DNA of 64,000 nucleotides from Sorex araneus (Eukaryota; Chordata; Mammalia; Eulipotyphla; Soricidae). Shown here in pieces: positions 32,801 through 45,699 of the stretch (within the stretch, counting starts at the first letter, position 1; every line of letters begins with the position of its first letter). Both the position numbers and the translations under genes were made by a program. The stretch spans positions 105,295,052-105,359,051 of the forward strand of contig NC_073313.1 of NCBI RefSeq assembly GCF_027595985.1, in the 5' to 3' direction. Under the pieces are notes generated by a model. It worked only from the letters and a program-made list of their open reading frames with translations. It made no database searches and was not told where the DNA came from.

Positions 32801-35800
32801 AAGACCCAAGAGCAATAGAGATAAGGACCAGGAGGTCTGCTCCACAGCTTGGAAACTGGCCTCACATGCTGGGGGAAAAGGCAGCTGATATAGAGAAGAG
32901 ACCACCAAGTAGAGGATGTTGGAAAGACCCATTCTGGTTGAAAAATGTGTGCCAAAATTAGACTATAGGCCGAACATGATGGCCACTTAATACCAGTATT
33001 GCAAACTACAGCACCCAAAAGGAGAGAGAACAAAAGGGAATACCCTGCCTCAGAGGCTGGGTGGGGTGGTGGCGGATGGGGTGGGGGGTGGTGGGAGGGA
33101 TACTGGGAACATTGGTGGGGGAGAATGGGCACTGGTGGAGGTATGGGTAAACAATCAGTGTATGACTGAAATGCAAACACGAAACTTCGTAAGTTTATAA
33201 CTGTACCTCATGTTGGTTCACTAATAATTTTTTTAAAAAAATAAAATAAATAAAATTAAAAAAAAATATAGGCTCCTCTGGGGAAAAAAAGGCCTATAAA
33301 GAAGATACTGTATTAGGTACCTTTAGGCCCTGTGGTTTTCTGATAATTTGATTCTACTTTATTTTTGGTGGTTTTTTTTTGGGGGGTCACACCCAGTTGT
33401 GTTCAGGCTTTCTACTCACTCTGTGCTCATGGTGGTGCTTGTGGGACTGTGTGAGATGTTAGGGATTGAACTGACAGCAGCATGCACGGCAAGTGCCTTC
33501 ACCTCTTATCAGTCTTGCCCTTTGATTGTACTTTAGAGTGTATCTGATATTTGTGGGGCCCACGCTTCACCTCAACTGTGAGTGAGCCTTGACTTGTTAG
33601 TGTCTTTGTCAAGCCCTATCAACAGACTTGTTCTTTAGAGTGATTTTCTCATTTCTGTGCGAATTTTCCAAATAACACAGGAATAGTGTCAGTCAGTGGA
33701 AAACTTCTTATTAATATTAGCCATCAGCAAAACAATGGCAACATAATGTTCTCTGAAAATTCAGTCTATAACAGCAATGAGAAAACTGGCCCCAGAGGAT
33801 CAGAATCAATTTTTTTAGAAATCTGGAAATTAACCAAAGTCTTGAAACAATCTGATTATTTGTTCTAGAAACAACAGCTGCACCTTGGTTAGAGACCAGC
33901 CAGCTTTGTGTTCTTTTCATTTGCTCTACTTCTATTGCTCTCGGCTCTGCAGTTGCCTTGCAAATCCAAAGCGTGCAATCACAGAGTCAGCAGATTCACA
34001 GCCAACAGATGAGGGTTGGAGTTCCTACAGAGCCTCGTTTCCAGAAAAGTGACATTATTTAGTTTATCTGGTAGTTCTCCAAAAGATGTTACTTGAAAAA
34101 CTGCTTGTCCCATCTTAGAAATGCAGAACATCTTTCTCCAAGGACTTTTAAAAAACAACAAATATTAGAAACAATTGATTAATTTTGCAGCTGCCTGAGG
34201 CCATAAGTCACTAAAAAGCTTAAAAGGAAAAGCTAAGGAATATAATACGATGCTCATACAATAGCTCAGAGAGAACTCACTGGCTAAAGCCTGTCTTGCA
34301 AGCATAAAATACTGAGTTAAATCCCGGGCGCCACCTAATTTTACTAATGATGTTTTCTTGCAACTTTGCTTTATGAGAACTCTGGCACCTCAACAGAATT
34401 TGGAGGCTCCAGTTCACAACTAAGTATATGTGAGCACTGCAACTAAACAGTGTGATCCCCATCAAGCACAACAGCTAAGGATGTACAGACACTATGTCTA
34501 GGAGTGTGACCCCCTGGTGAGCATGTTTGTGAGCTCCACAGTATGTGCCCGCAGATACTACAGTTAGAACATGCTGAACATGAGCACCACAACTGAGTGT
34601 GACCCTGGCATATGTACAAGCTACACCACTAAAATATGAGACCACACCAAGCATCACAACCCCTGGTCATTACAATGAAGAGTCAGGAAGAGGGAAAGAT
34701 ATATGCATAAATGCTTTGGAAAGTTTAGGCCTATACCTGGGAAACTAAGGGCATTCACATATCCCGTATTCTTGCTGAGGCAAAATCTGATAAGGTTCCC
34801 AATGTCTCAGTCTACTTTTGAGCTCTTCAGAAACAAAAAGGAAAGGTTAGGATAGAGCTGGCAACTAGTTCAATGTTGAAAGCCTAAATATTTATTACAG
34901 AGCCTTCTTGGCCAAGATTAGGAGCTTTTTGGTTTCAGAAATCTTAATTCATTTGGATACTGAGCTAACCTGACAGATTTCAGCACAGTTATTGTTATTA
35001 CTAAAGTAAAATGAAACAGGGTGCAGGCCCAAGATGCAGGGAATTCCACGAGGCCTGAGTCTTGCCTTCTCTTTTGGTGTCATTAAGTTTTGCTTTTATT
35101 CATTTTATTTTTTTTATTTTTAGTTTGGGAAAATTAGTTTACGAGTCTGTATGTACTTTAAGGGTACAGTTGTACCTAAGTGCCAGATTCCTCCATCACG
35201 GTTCATTGAGCAACCTTTCACTTCAAAACTTTCTTCCTACGCTGGTAACTGCAGGTCTGCAAGTCTCAGTTTGTGATTTATTCTTATTAGTTTCGGCTAT
35301 TCCAATGCTTTTCTTTACTGTGTCTCACGAATAAGTGAAATCATCTGATAGTTTTCTTTCTCCCTCTGACTTATAAAGCTTAAATTTTCTAATAATATTT
35401 TTATTCAAATTTTCACCATTTGAGGCCATGCCCAGCAGTACACAGGGCATACTTCTGGCTCTGTGCTCAGGGATCACTCCTTGTGGTTCTTAGGGGACCA
35501 CATATGATGTCAGATATGTTCAAGACAAGTGCAATTGTACTTTTGTACAATTGTACAATAGTACTTCTGTACAATCTCTCTGGCCTCCTATTTATCTTTA
35601 AAGGTGATACAAGGTAGTTCATTAAAAAATTCCTTTTCTAAAGTTTGTTTTTATGATAAGGAGAAATAACACAGTGGACTTGGAGCTCATGTTTTGCATG
35701 CAGGAGCTCTGAGTTCAGTCTCTGGCCTTACATGCAGAAAATCTTTCCCCGAGAGCTTTTAAAAAACAACAAATATTAGAAACAATTGATTAATTTTACA

Positions 35801-38800
35801 GCTGTTTGATGCCATCAGTATCCAAAAAACTTAAAAGGAAAAAGCTAAGGAATAAAATAAGATACTCGTAGAGGAGCCCAGGAGGTAACTCACTAGCTAA
35901 AAAAAAATAACACCTTCTGAAGCAACTATCCAGCACCGAGATGGGGTTAACCCCTGAGCACTGGCAGGTATGGCCCTCAAAAATAAAACAAACAAAATGT
36001 TTGCACTTCTACTTTTAAACGATGTCTCCATCTCTCTGAGTCCTCCGTATAGAAGACCTACCCCCTATTTTCTCCAGACTCCTTTGTGTATGATGTGCTC
36101 TTTGCTTCTGTTAATCTCATCTCCTGCTCTGGCTTTCATGTGTTCCACGTAGCTGCCATTCAGGACTGGCTGTGACTTGATGCACTGCATTCTATGAGTC
36201 AGTCTTCTAAGAGGAAAATTAGGAAGAAGAGAGACTATAATGGCCTTCTTGTTGGCCTGGGAGGGGCTGGAGAGTGAGAGAAAAATTCTTTGACTGCCAT
36301 TTTGGTCTGAGCCACCCTAAATGAAGCAGCGTGATTCTCACAGACTTTAAGAGGCAGTACTAATTTGACTGCATGTCTGGGCAATGACTCACTGACTCTG
36401 GGTTGGCAACAGAGAAATGGTTTCTTTTCTGGCCAGTTCTAAAAAAAGCCCCAAGGTTTATATGCATACATGTTGCACACTTGTGCAGTGCCACCCTTAC
36501 TCACCAGGACAATGATTAGGAAGGACAATGCGAGGAAGACTGCTTTTTTTCCCCACCTTCTTGGTTTTTTCTCTTTATGTTACATAGGGCACTCATGTTA
36601 ACTATTTTTTCTTGCCTCTGAGGGGTAGAAAGTAGTGTAGGAAGGTACACAGTGTAATTTATGTCACCTCTACCTACCACTTCCTGGGACTGACCTGACC
36701 TGGGGATCATTTTTAGCCTGGTATTTCCTGGGTATGGGCCAGGGGCTAAGGCTAGACAGGAAGGCTAAGACAGCACATAGTCCTTGATGAGTTTTCACCG
36801 GGGAATGAAATGACTGTCTTATGTCTAGCTTTATGTTTGAGATACTGCCAAGATTATAATCTTAATGATTAAAATATCTCGAAGAGAAAGGCTACTTAAA
36901 TCCCTGAAAGATTGGACTTCTGTATTGTTTTAAGAGAGGAAATATCCCTGGATAGCTGTGTTTCTAAAATTGTAAGTTCAAACAGATTATACCTCTAATT
37001 TGTACAAATTGTCCAAAGTATGACTTCAACCTTCAGCCAAATATTTTGAGCCTGTGAAATTGTTTGCATGATTAGATAGAACATTTAAATGTATTATTTA
37101 AAAAATGTGTATTTGTGGGAAAGCATACTTAGAAAACATATTAGAAGACCTTAGAAAACAAAGCCAAGAGAAGGCATTTTGTTCCTTTGAGGAGTTAAAT
37201 ACATGTCACAGTGTCATTTGCACAAGAAACTATTCCCATAGGCCTCTTCGAGACTGCTTTGGGAGAGCCCATTGAGCTATAACTAAGGGTCCCAACTCTC
37301 TGAACTCCTTTCCCTATAGTGACTGCACAGCTTGCTTTTTCTGGTTATAGGTTAAAATAGTCTTTTGTGGAGTGGACCAGCTTAGATCCCCCCCCTTAAC
37401 TATAGTGCTACTTCTCACAGAAAATTAAAGAGAACTTTTGTCCAAAGTATAAGACCCCTTCAGCAGTTGGTTTTGACTCTTTTAGCAGACAGACCCTTTC
37501 CCTAGGGTGGCACAAAAGTCAATTTAAAAAACATTATTCTTGTTTTTTATTGAATCACCATGACAAACAAAGTTAAAGTTGTTTATGATTGATTTCAGTC
37601 ATACAGTGTTCCAATAAATACCCAGTTCTTCATTAGTGTACATTACATACCACCAATGTCCCCAGTTCCCTCCTAACACCCCCTAGCCTGTCTCTGTGGC
37701 AGATACTACTAAAGTCTATTTGGACTCATCATTTTGCTCTAACATCTGCTGTGCTGGGACTGAACATATGCTCTACGCTGAGCAACATCTCCAGCCCTAT
37801 ATTCATGTTCAGAACTTCTGAGAATGTAGCATGTGAGCCTAGGAGATTATTTTACTTTGTTGCTTTAGCTAAGGTAGCCATTGTCATTTGTGAATACCAT
37901 GAGCAGTTAATATTTATCATCAGCTTCAAGATCCTTCTGTGTGCTGGTCATATGTGAATAAATCGGAAAATAAAAGTACCATTATACCTTTTCATCCCTG
38001 AGCCAGGGATGTAATTTAGTGGTAGAGCACATTGTACATGTGAGATCTTCGATTTGATCCCTGTTCTTTCAGGCTTGTCATAGCTCTTCCAGGCCACTGA
38101 CTGCTATAACCTCACAATATTCCTTGTGACAAGGGAAGAGGTGGGACTTGCAGGTATTGTATCACTTTGATATACTCATGGTAGAAGAATCTAGATAAGT
38201 GTCTCTGTTTCATAAAGAAGCACTCAAAAGAAAAAGTGTTTTGAGTGTTTTGAAATAATGTGCTAAGTAATTATTTAGGTATTGATGTCAAATAGAACCA
38301 ATAGAAAGTCCAACCAGGCGATCAGGGTGAAACCCCCAATGAAGGATTTTGAGGCCTTTTGAATGTCTTCTTTCCTCTGGGAGAAGGATGTGCTTCCTTT
38401 AGAGTTGAGCAGATGACCTTTTTAGCTTTAGGACAAAGGAAATAATCGGTAACATAGCAGCCTCTATTAAATTTCACCTCTTTCTTCCCTTTTTCTTTTC
38501 TCAGTTTTATCCAAGTGTGAAAACCAGATTACCATTTTTGCTGACTACCTAGAAGAGTTTCCAGATACAGATGAGCTGGTATGGATCTTGGGGAAACAGC
38601 ATCTCCTTAAAACAGGTAAGGCTTAATAGCATTTGCCTGTGAGAACCCAAATGAAAGGGTTGTCTGCACTTAGGACACTTGCTTTTTCTCTTCCTTGAGT
38701 TTGGCAGAGCTTTACTCTGACACTTGTTAATTCAGCAAGTTTGTCTTCAGGAGGGGAGGGGTTGGTGGGGAAGGAAGAAACTATCTAACAGAACAATAAA

Positions 38801-41800
38801 ACATTGGTAGAGCATCCTGGGCACTTAGGATGGTGAGGCGTGGTAACTTTGTATACCAAAATCATTGGGTCCAGAGAGGTAGACTAGTGGATAAGGCCAT
38901 TGGCTTGCATATGGCCAGTACTGGTACAATGGTTCAGTCTCTGGAACTCACAGAGTCTCCTGAGCACCTTCAGGAATAAACCCTGAGCACAGTGCTAGGA
39001 GGGAGCCCTGATCACGGTCAACTGTGCCCCCCAAATCAAAAATGAGACAAGTGAACGAAACCATAATTGGTAACATTATTGTAACCATGTAAATTAAACT
39101 ATTATAAATTAAAACTATGATAAATGAAAAATAATAGTTTATGCTTCAGACTTCTTGGATGCACCAGTATTAGAAAAAGCTACAGAGATCCAAACAGTAT
39201 TTTCACGCTATCAGAGGTGTTTTTATTATTGGAAAATAGCATGTGTTGCATTTTTTTTCTTTAAAGGTGGGCCACTGAATTCTATAATCCTTGTGCTTCA
39301 AAAACCATGCACCCAGTCCTGGCATCATTACTCAGTATCTAATCTTTCGTAACTGGGGCAAAATTTCACCCTTTTTCCTTTCTGGAGGACCCCAAGCAGT
39401 ACTCAGGGGCCACCGGGGCCACATCCCTTGGTGTGCAGTGAACTGTGTGGTATTGGGATTCAACTTAGGTCCTCTGCAAGCCATCTCTTCAATCCCTCCT
39501 CTCACATTGTTTTCTTTCCATTTTTAAAAGGCTGCCACCCAGGGATCATCTAAGCCACCCCTGGCTGTCAGACTGATATGAGTCACCGAGAAGTCTAGTA
39601 GCTCTAGATATTTTGCTGACTGTAGCACTGTCTCAGTTTATTCTGATTTTACAGAGACTTTTTAGCCACCATAGCCTAATTGAAAGGAAGCTTGAATTTT
39701 TCCTTCCTTACCCTTAATTCTTATAGGTTGGAAAAGACTTTATAACCTACAAGAGCTAATAACTCAGCACGTAGATAAAGCATGAACTCAGAGTTAAGCA
39801 GCTCTGAATTTTGTATCTTGGAAGAACCATATTCTCCAGAGGACTTAGGAGAGGGTGGGGGAGGAATAACCTGATCAAATGCCAGGAGAAGTTCGGCATT
39901 GTCTAGCTTCTCTTGAGTTTTCATCATCTGATTGGGGGATCCTGGACAGTGATAAGGACCCTGAGCTAGAAGTTAGAGCATATTTCATAGTCTCCTAACT
40001 TGGGGAAGTCACTTTATTTCTGTATGCTATCCTTCGTCACCAGAAATTTTAAAATGATCTAAGTGAAGATAATCTCTTTTAGTGCTGCATCTTATGACAA
40101 AAAGAATGCCCATGTTTCCAAATATGTTCATGTTTCAGTTTTAAGTTGGGAAATGCTTTTTGCAGTGATATTAGAGCAATAGCACAGTAGGTATGACATT
40201 TGCCTTGCATGCGGCCAACCTGGGTTTGATTCCTTTGCCCCTCTCGGAGAGTATCTCGCTACTGAGAGTATCTCGCCCACACAGCAGAGCCTGGCAAGCT
40301 ATCTGTTGCGTATTCAATATGCCAAAAACAGTAACAGTGGTCTCACAATGGAGATGTTACTGGTGCCCGCTTAAGTAAATCGATGAGCCAGGGGATGACA
40401 GTGACAGTGAAACAGTGATTATTAGAATATCCACATGTCTGTGGGCCTGAGTCATAATGTCATAATACAGTGGGTAGGGCTTATGCCTTGCATACAGCCT
40501 ACCCAGGTTCAATCCCTGGTACCACTATGGTCTCCTGAGCACTGCCAGGAGTTATCCCTGAGTGCAGAACCGGGAGTAAGTCCTAAGCACTCCTGGGTAT
40601 GACCCCTAAAAACCAAAAAAAATTTTTCTTTAAATCCACATGTCTGTCATCCTTTCTAGCATATAGGCAAGTTGGAAAGAATAGAGATCATCAAAGGAAG
40701 TAGAGTGGAGTATGAACAGTTGAGAGGTGGGATATTTAATATCAGTTAATGTTTATTGCAGACTTACTAAATTGCCATTAAGCACTTTCTGTATGGTATG
40801 TTATTGAATACTCACAACTCTATAAATAGGTGCTGTTATTTCTTATTTTTTCAATTTTGGAAACTAAAGCTCAGAGTCAGAGTTCTGAGCTAGGCAGAGT
40901 GATTCAAGAAGTCTTACCTTTTTTTGGCACCACATCCAGTAATGCTCAGGGCTTACTCCTGGCTCTGAATTCAGGGATCACTCCTAGCAACAATCAGGAG
41001 ACCACATGGGGTGCTGGGAATCAAACCTGGATCAGCTATGTTCAAGTCAAGCACTGTACCTGCTGTACTATCACTCTGGCCTGAAGAAGTCTTAGTCTTA
41101 ACAATAACATGCATGCATCCCTTACTGTGCTGGGCACAGGAGCTATAAAGGGGGTGGAAAGTCCAGCCAGTTCAAATTTCCTTTTTGTTCAAAGGAACGG
41201 TAGAGAGAAACATAAACTTTTGACTGAAATTTAATTTTTTTTTGTGGGGGTAATCCCTGTTGGTGACCAGGGCCTCCACCAGGATCACACTTGGTGACGC
41301 TCAGGCTACTATGTGTGGTGCTAGGGATCAAATCCCAGTCAGCCACATACAAGAGTGTAACACTGTACTGTCATTTTGGCCACTGATTTTCTTTTAACAA
41401 AGTATAATGGCAATGAATTAGAGAGATAGTACAGAGGATAGTATGGTGGTCCCCCAAGTCCCACCAGGAGTGATCCCTGAGCACAGAGTTTGTAGTGAAC
41501 CCTGAATACTGTGAGGTATGGCCTAAATATCAGTGAATAAATAAAGTATAATGGCTAAATTATTAATTAATAAATTAAACTGCATCTAAGTACAGATGTG
41601 AACATGGAAGGCATATTTGTAGAATATGTATTCATGGAAATAAATATATCAAAATATAAGGAAGATAATCTCAGAAAAATATTTAGAACATGTGACATTA
41701 TACATACATTTAGATTGCAAATACACTAAGTGGAACTGATAAGCTTCTTATACATTTTGCTTCACAGAGGCATCTCTTTTTTAGTTAAACACTCACTATG

Positions 41801-44800
41801 TGTACTTACACATTTACACACCCTCTCACCCTGAATTTTAGGTAACAGATGACATGACTTTCTTTTGCCTCTATGCTCAGAAGTCACTCTTAGCAGAGCT
41901 CAGGAAACCCTATGCAATGCTGGGTATTCAAACCCGGGTCAGTCACATGCAAAGAGAGTGCCTTATCCCTTACACTATCTGTCTAGTACTGACCCCAGTG
42001 TTATTCGCTATGATAACTATGGAACTCATTAAGGAAACAGGAACTCAGTATCATAATATCAGTCAGGAACTCTAGTTAAAACTTACGTGGGGGCCCATAC
42101 AAAAGAAATGGCAGTTCTATGACCTGAAGAAGGTGTTAACTAATGCTGTGATATAAAGTGCTTTGCAACTGATGATTCAAATAAACATGGTCTACACTTT
42201 AAATTTATGTGTTGCGTCAGTCAATAAGCTGTAAAAGATAGAGAGAAAAATGAGATTGTTGGGAATGCTGGAACTATTTATCAGAAAAGAGGTTGGATTT
42301 CCTATAAATTGACCTAGCTATATAACTGGAAGATATTTATTGCTGATTCAAAAAAAACAATTATATTTACATGGGATATGGTAATTTAATTTTAATTTCA
42401 CATTTAATTACAGAAAAGCCTAAGCTGTTGTCTGATATAAGTGCTCGCCTATGGTTTACATACAGAAAGAAATTTTCACCGATTGGTAGGTATATCATTT
42501 ATTATGCTATTTTCTATCTTGTAGATAGTTTACCTGTGTCACCAGTGACCTCACAGAAACCTCAGAAATAACAGCTTACTATGGCATAACATTTGATTTA
42601 GGGGAGTATTTAAAGTCTTACGCTTTATCCAAAGGCTTCTTTGTTGAAGTACCTCATTAGGTATGGTTACATGGGCTGAGTGTGTAATTTCAGCATATTT
42701 TTGAGCCACCCCCACCCCCAAGTATTGAGGTTCTGGATAGTTGGGTAGTATTGTCCTTTTTACTTCAGAGAGAAAGAGAAAAGTAGAGCAAACTTTTGAT
42801 TTGGATGATGTCTATTAAAAAGCAATTGATGCTTTTTGAAGCTACCTGATTATTAAAGTCAATAGTGCCTTAAAAGAAGAAAATAATTCCTTTGATTTTT
42901 TCCTCCTATGAAGTTCAAGTGCCTTGCCACTGGAAGATGAACAATGATAGATTTCCTTGGAACTAATTATGGGCTATTAGAGAACCAGCTGCTGTCTAGA
43001 CCAAAGGACAGTTCAGTACACAAAATGAATAGGTTTTCTGTAGGGAAATCTTTAAAGTATTTGCCTGTAGGTTGGCCTGTTTGTCCTATCATGACCCTGC
43101 AGGAAAAGACTACCAAACTCTAATAGTAGAAGGTGTTTTCATGGTAGGAAACTTCTCTGGCTTAGGTACAAACTGGTCCGGGTAGCAAGAATGAAAGCAG
43201 CCTTTGAAGATTAAAAAAAAAATTCTTCAAGGAAGTGCCTTTACAGTATATTGATCAGAAAAGAAATCTTTGGGGCCCAGAGAGATAGTCCAGCATGTAG
43301 GGCACATGCATTGAACATGGCTGACTTGGATTCAATCCCCGACATCCCATATGGACCCCGAGCTGTGCCAGGTATGATCCCTGAGAGCAGAGCCTAGAGT
43401 GAGCCTTGAGCACCACAAGGAGTGATCCAAGCACCCATCTCAAAGAGCTATCTTTGGTTCCCAGTGGTTCTAAACTGTTAACTTTTTCTGAGTGAAAACA
43501 TCCTTGCAAGACTGGAAAACTTAAGCATTTCAACACTGACAATGTTTGGCAATAAATGATTTTTTTCTCTGTGGACCTCATTATATTTTGTTCATACTAA
43601 TCTGGTCACAACAACGAAATGCCAAGGGGCTCCCTTCCAACTAATAAATTGGTTCACTCCTCCCCATTTTCATGTAATTACTCTTCATCAGTCCCTGGAA
43701 CAAAAAGGAAAAGGGCTACCATCCTGATTCACTTGTCTGACAAAGTTGTTAATCCAACTTTAAAGTCAATCTTGTGCAATCATGCTTATGGCATACTTGC
43801 CCACTTCCAAGTTGGGAAAGGAAAGCAATGACAGCAGAATGTCTCCTTGCCATCCAAGTATCTGGTTTCATTGGTACATTGAAAAAGGATTTAAGCTTGC
43901 CTTGGCCAGTTGCATAGGATTTTTGTTACATCAAGTGTTCTTAAAATGGAACCTGCTATCTTTTTAGATTTCTGACTTTTAAAGGTGTGGTACATTTCTC
44001 ATGTTATTATAAATAGGCACTTTAAATAATAGTATCTTAAACTGTGACTATCTTAACATCAAGTATTTGCATAATCTTGACTGAGTTGCAGAATGCTTTG
44101 GCAGATACATTTTGTTCTTATGATACCCATTGATAATCGGCATAGTATACTCTGTGGTTTCTAGTCTTAAAATAAACTATATGTGGTAACTAGAGATTGG
44201 TCTTCTTATGTTGAATCTTTCTTCTATTTCACATCATTTTTGTTGCAATTCAGAAATTCACACTATATGTTTAGAACAGACAAGAACCTTATAGAATTCT
44301 TAAGCCATTTTTATAATTACATTTGGTAGTATTTATTCCTAAATTAAGATTTAATTTCGTAGAAGTCAGTTGTGAAAGCTATGTTTGTTCAGTCAGATGA
44401 CAACATGACACGGATTAAATATTGGTAGTCACATACATGACATTCATTTACCAAAATTTTAGTACACCTTCTGATTCCCAAGGAGGGACAGACTTTATCC
44501 ATTTATTTTTATATTTGACCATAGATGCTGTTTTGGTTAACTCTTTATGGATTCGACTCTATATCAAAATCATGCTTGATATCTGGCAGTATTTATTCCC
44601 TCATACTTTTCAGAGTATGTGCTCTGCCTGTCTTGTGTAATTTACAAATATGCCAGTGTTTGGGGAAATGGCAAAATATAGGACCTTACATTCATCCCTA
44701 TCAATTTTGCCAACAGGGGGAACGGGCCCATCATCAGATGCTGGCTGGGGATGTATGCTACGTTGTGGACAGATGATGTTGGCTCAAGCCCTTATATGCA

Positions 44801-45652
44801 GACATTTGGGGAGAGGTGAGTTAAATTTGTTTTCTAACCTGCCTCAGAGACCTCTGCTATAGCGCTTACTGCTGCTAGTTTAGTATTAATGTGGAATTCG
44901 AGGAACATTCAGCAATAAAGTTGTGGATTCTAAAGTGATGGGACAGAAGTAATGTTGGTGGGATTAGTGTTGGAATATTGAGTGTAATAAATTATTGTGA
45001 ACAATCTTATAAATGAATTTAGTTGAAAATTGTTTTTTTTTTTTTTGCTTTTTGGATCACACCCGGCAATGCACAGGGGTTACTCCTGGCTCTGCACTCA
45101 GGAATTACCCCTGGCGGTGCTCAGGGGACCATATGGGATGCTGGGAATCGAACCTGGGTCGGCCGCGTGCAAGGCAAACGCCCTCCCCGCTGTGCTATTG
45201 CTCCAGCTCCTAGTTGAAAAATTTTTTAAATAAAGTAATGGGACTGAAAATTCAACAGAACCCATGAAAAGAATGAAACAGCCAGAATTTCCTTGCTATA
45301 TACCAATCCAGAGCTATTTTTCTGGGATGTACTTGAACATTGAGTCAAGTACTCTGTGTAATGTTTCATTTTTGTTATTGTTCCAATATGTTCTTAAACA
45401 AATCAGATAACAAAAGGAGCAGAAAGAAGGGTGTGGTGGTGGCCATGTCTGTTTTTTAACCTCATCTAAAATATGTGTTTGAGGGGCTGGAGCGATAGTA
45501 CAGTGGGTAGGGCATTTGCCTTGTACTCGGCTAACACAGTTTCGATTCCCAGCATCCCACATTGTCCCCCGAGCAGTGCCAAGAGTGATTTCTGAGTGCA
45601 GAGCCAGGAGTCAACCCTGAGCATCGCCGGGTGTGACCCAAAAAAACAAAAA

Positions 45653-45699
<47 letters not shown>

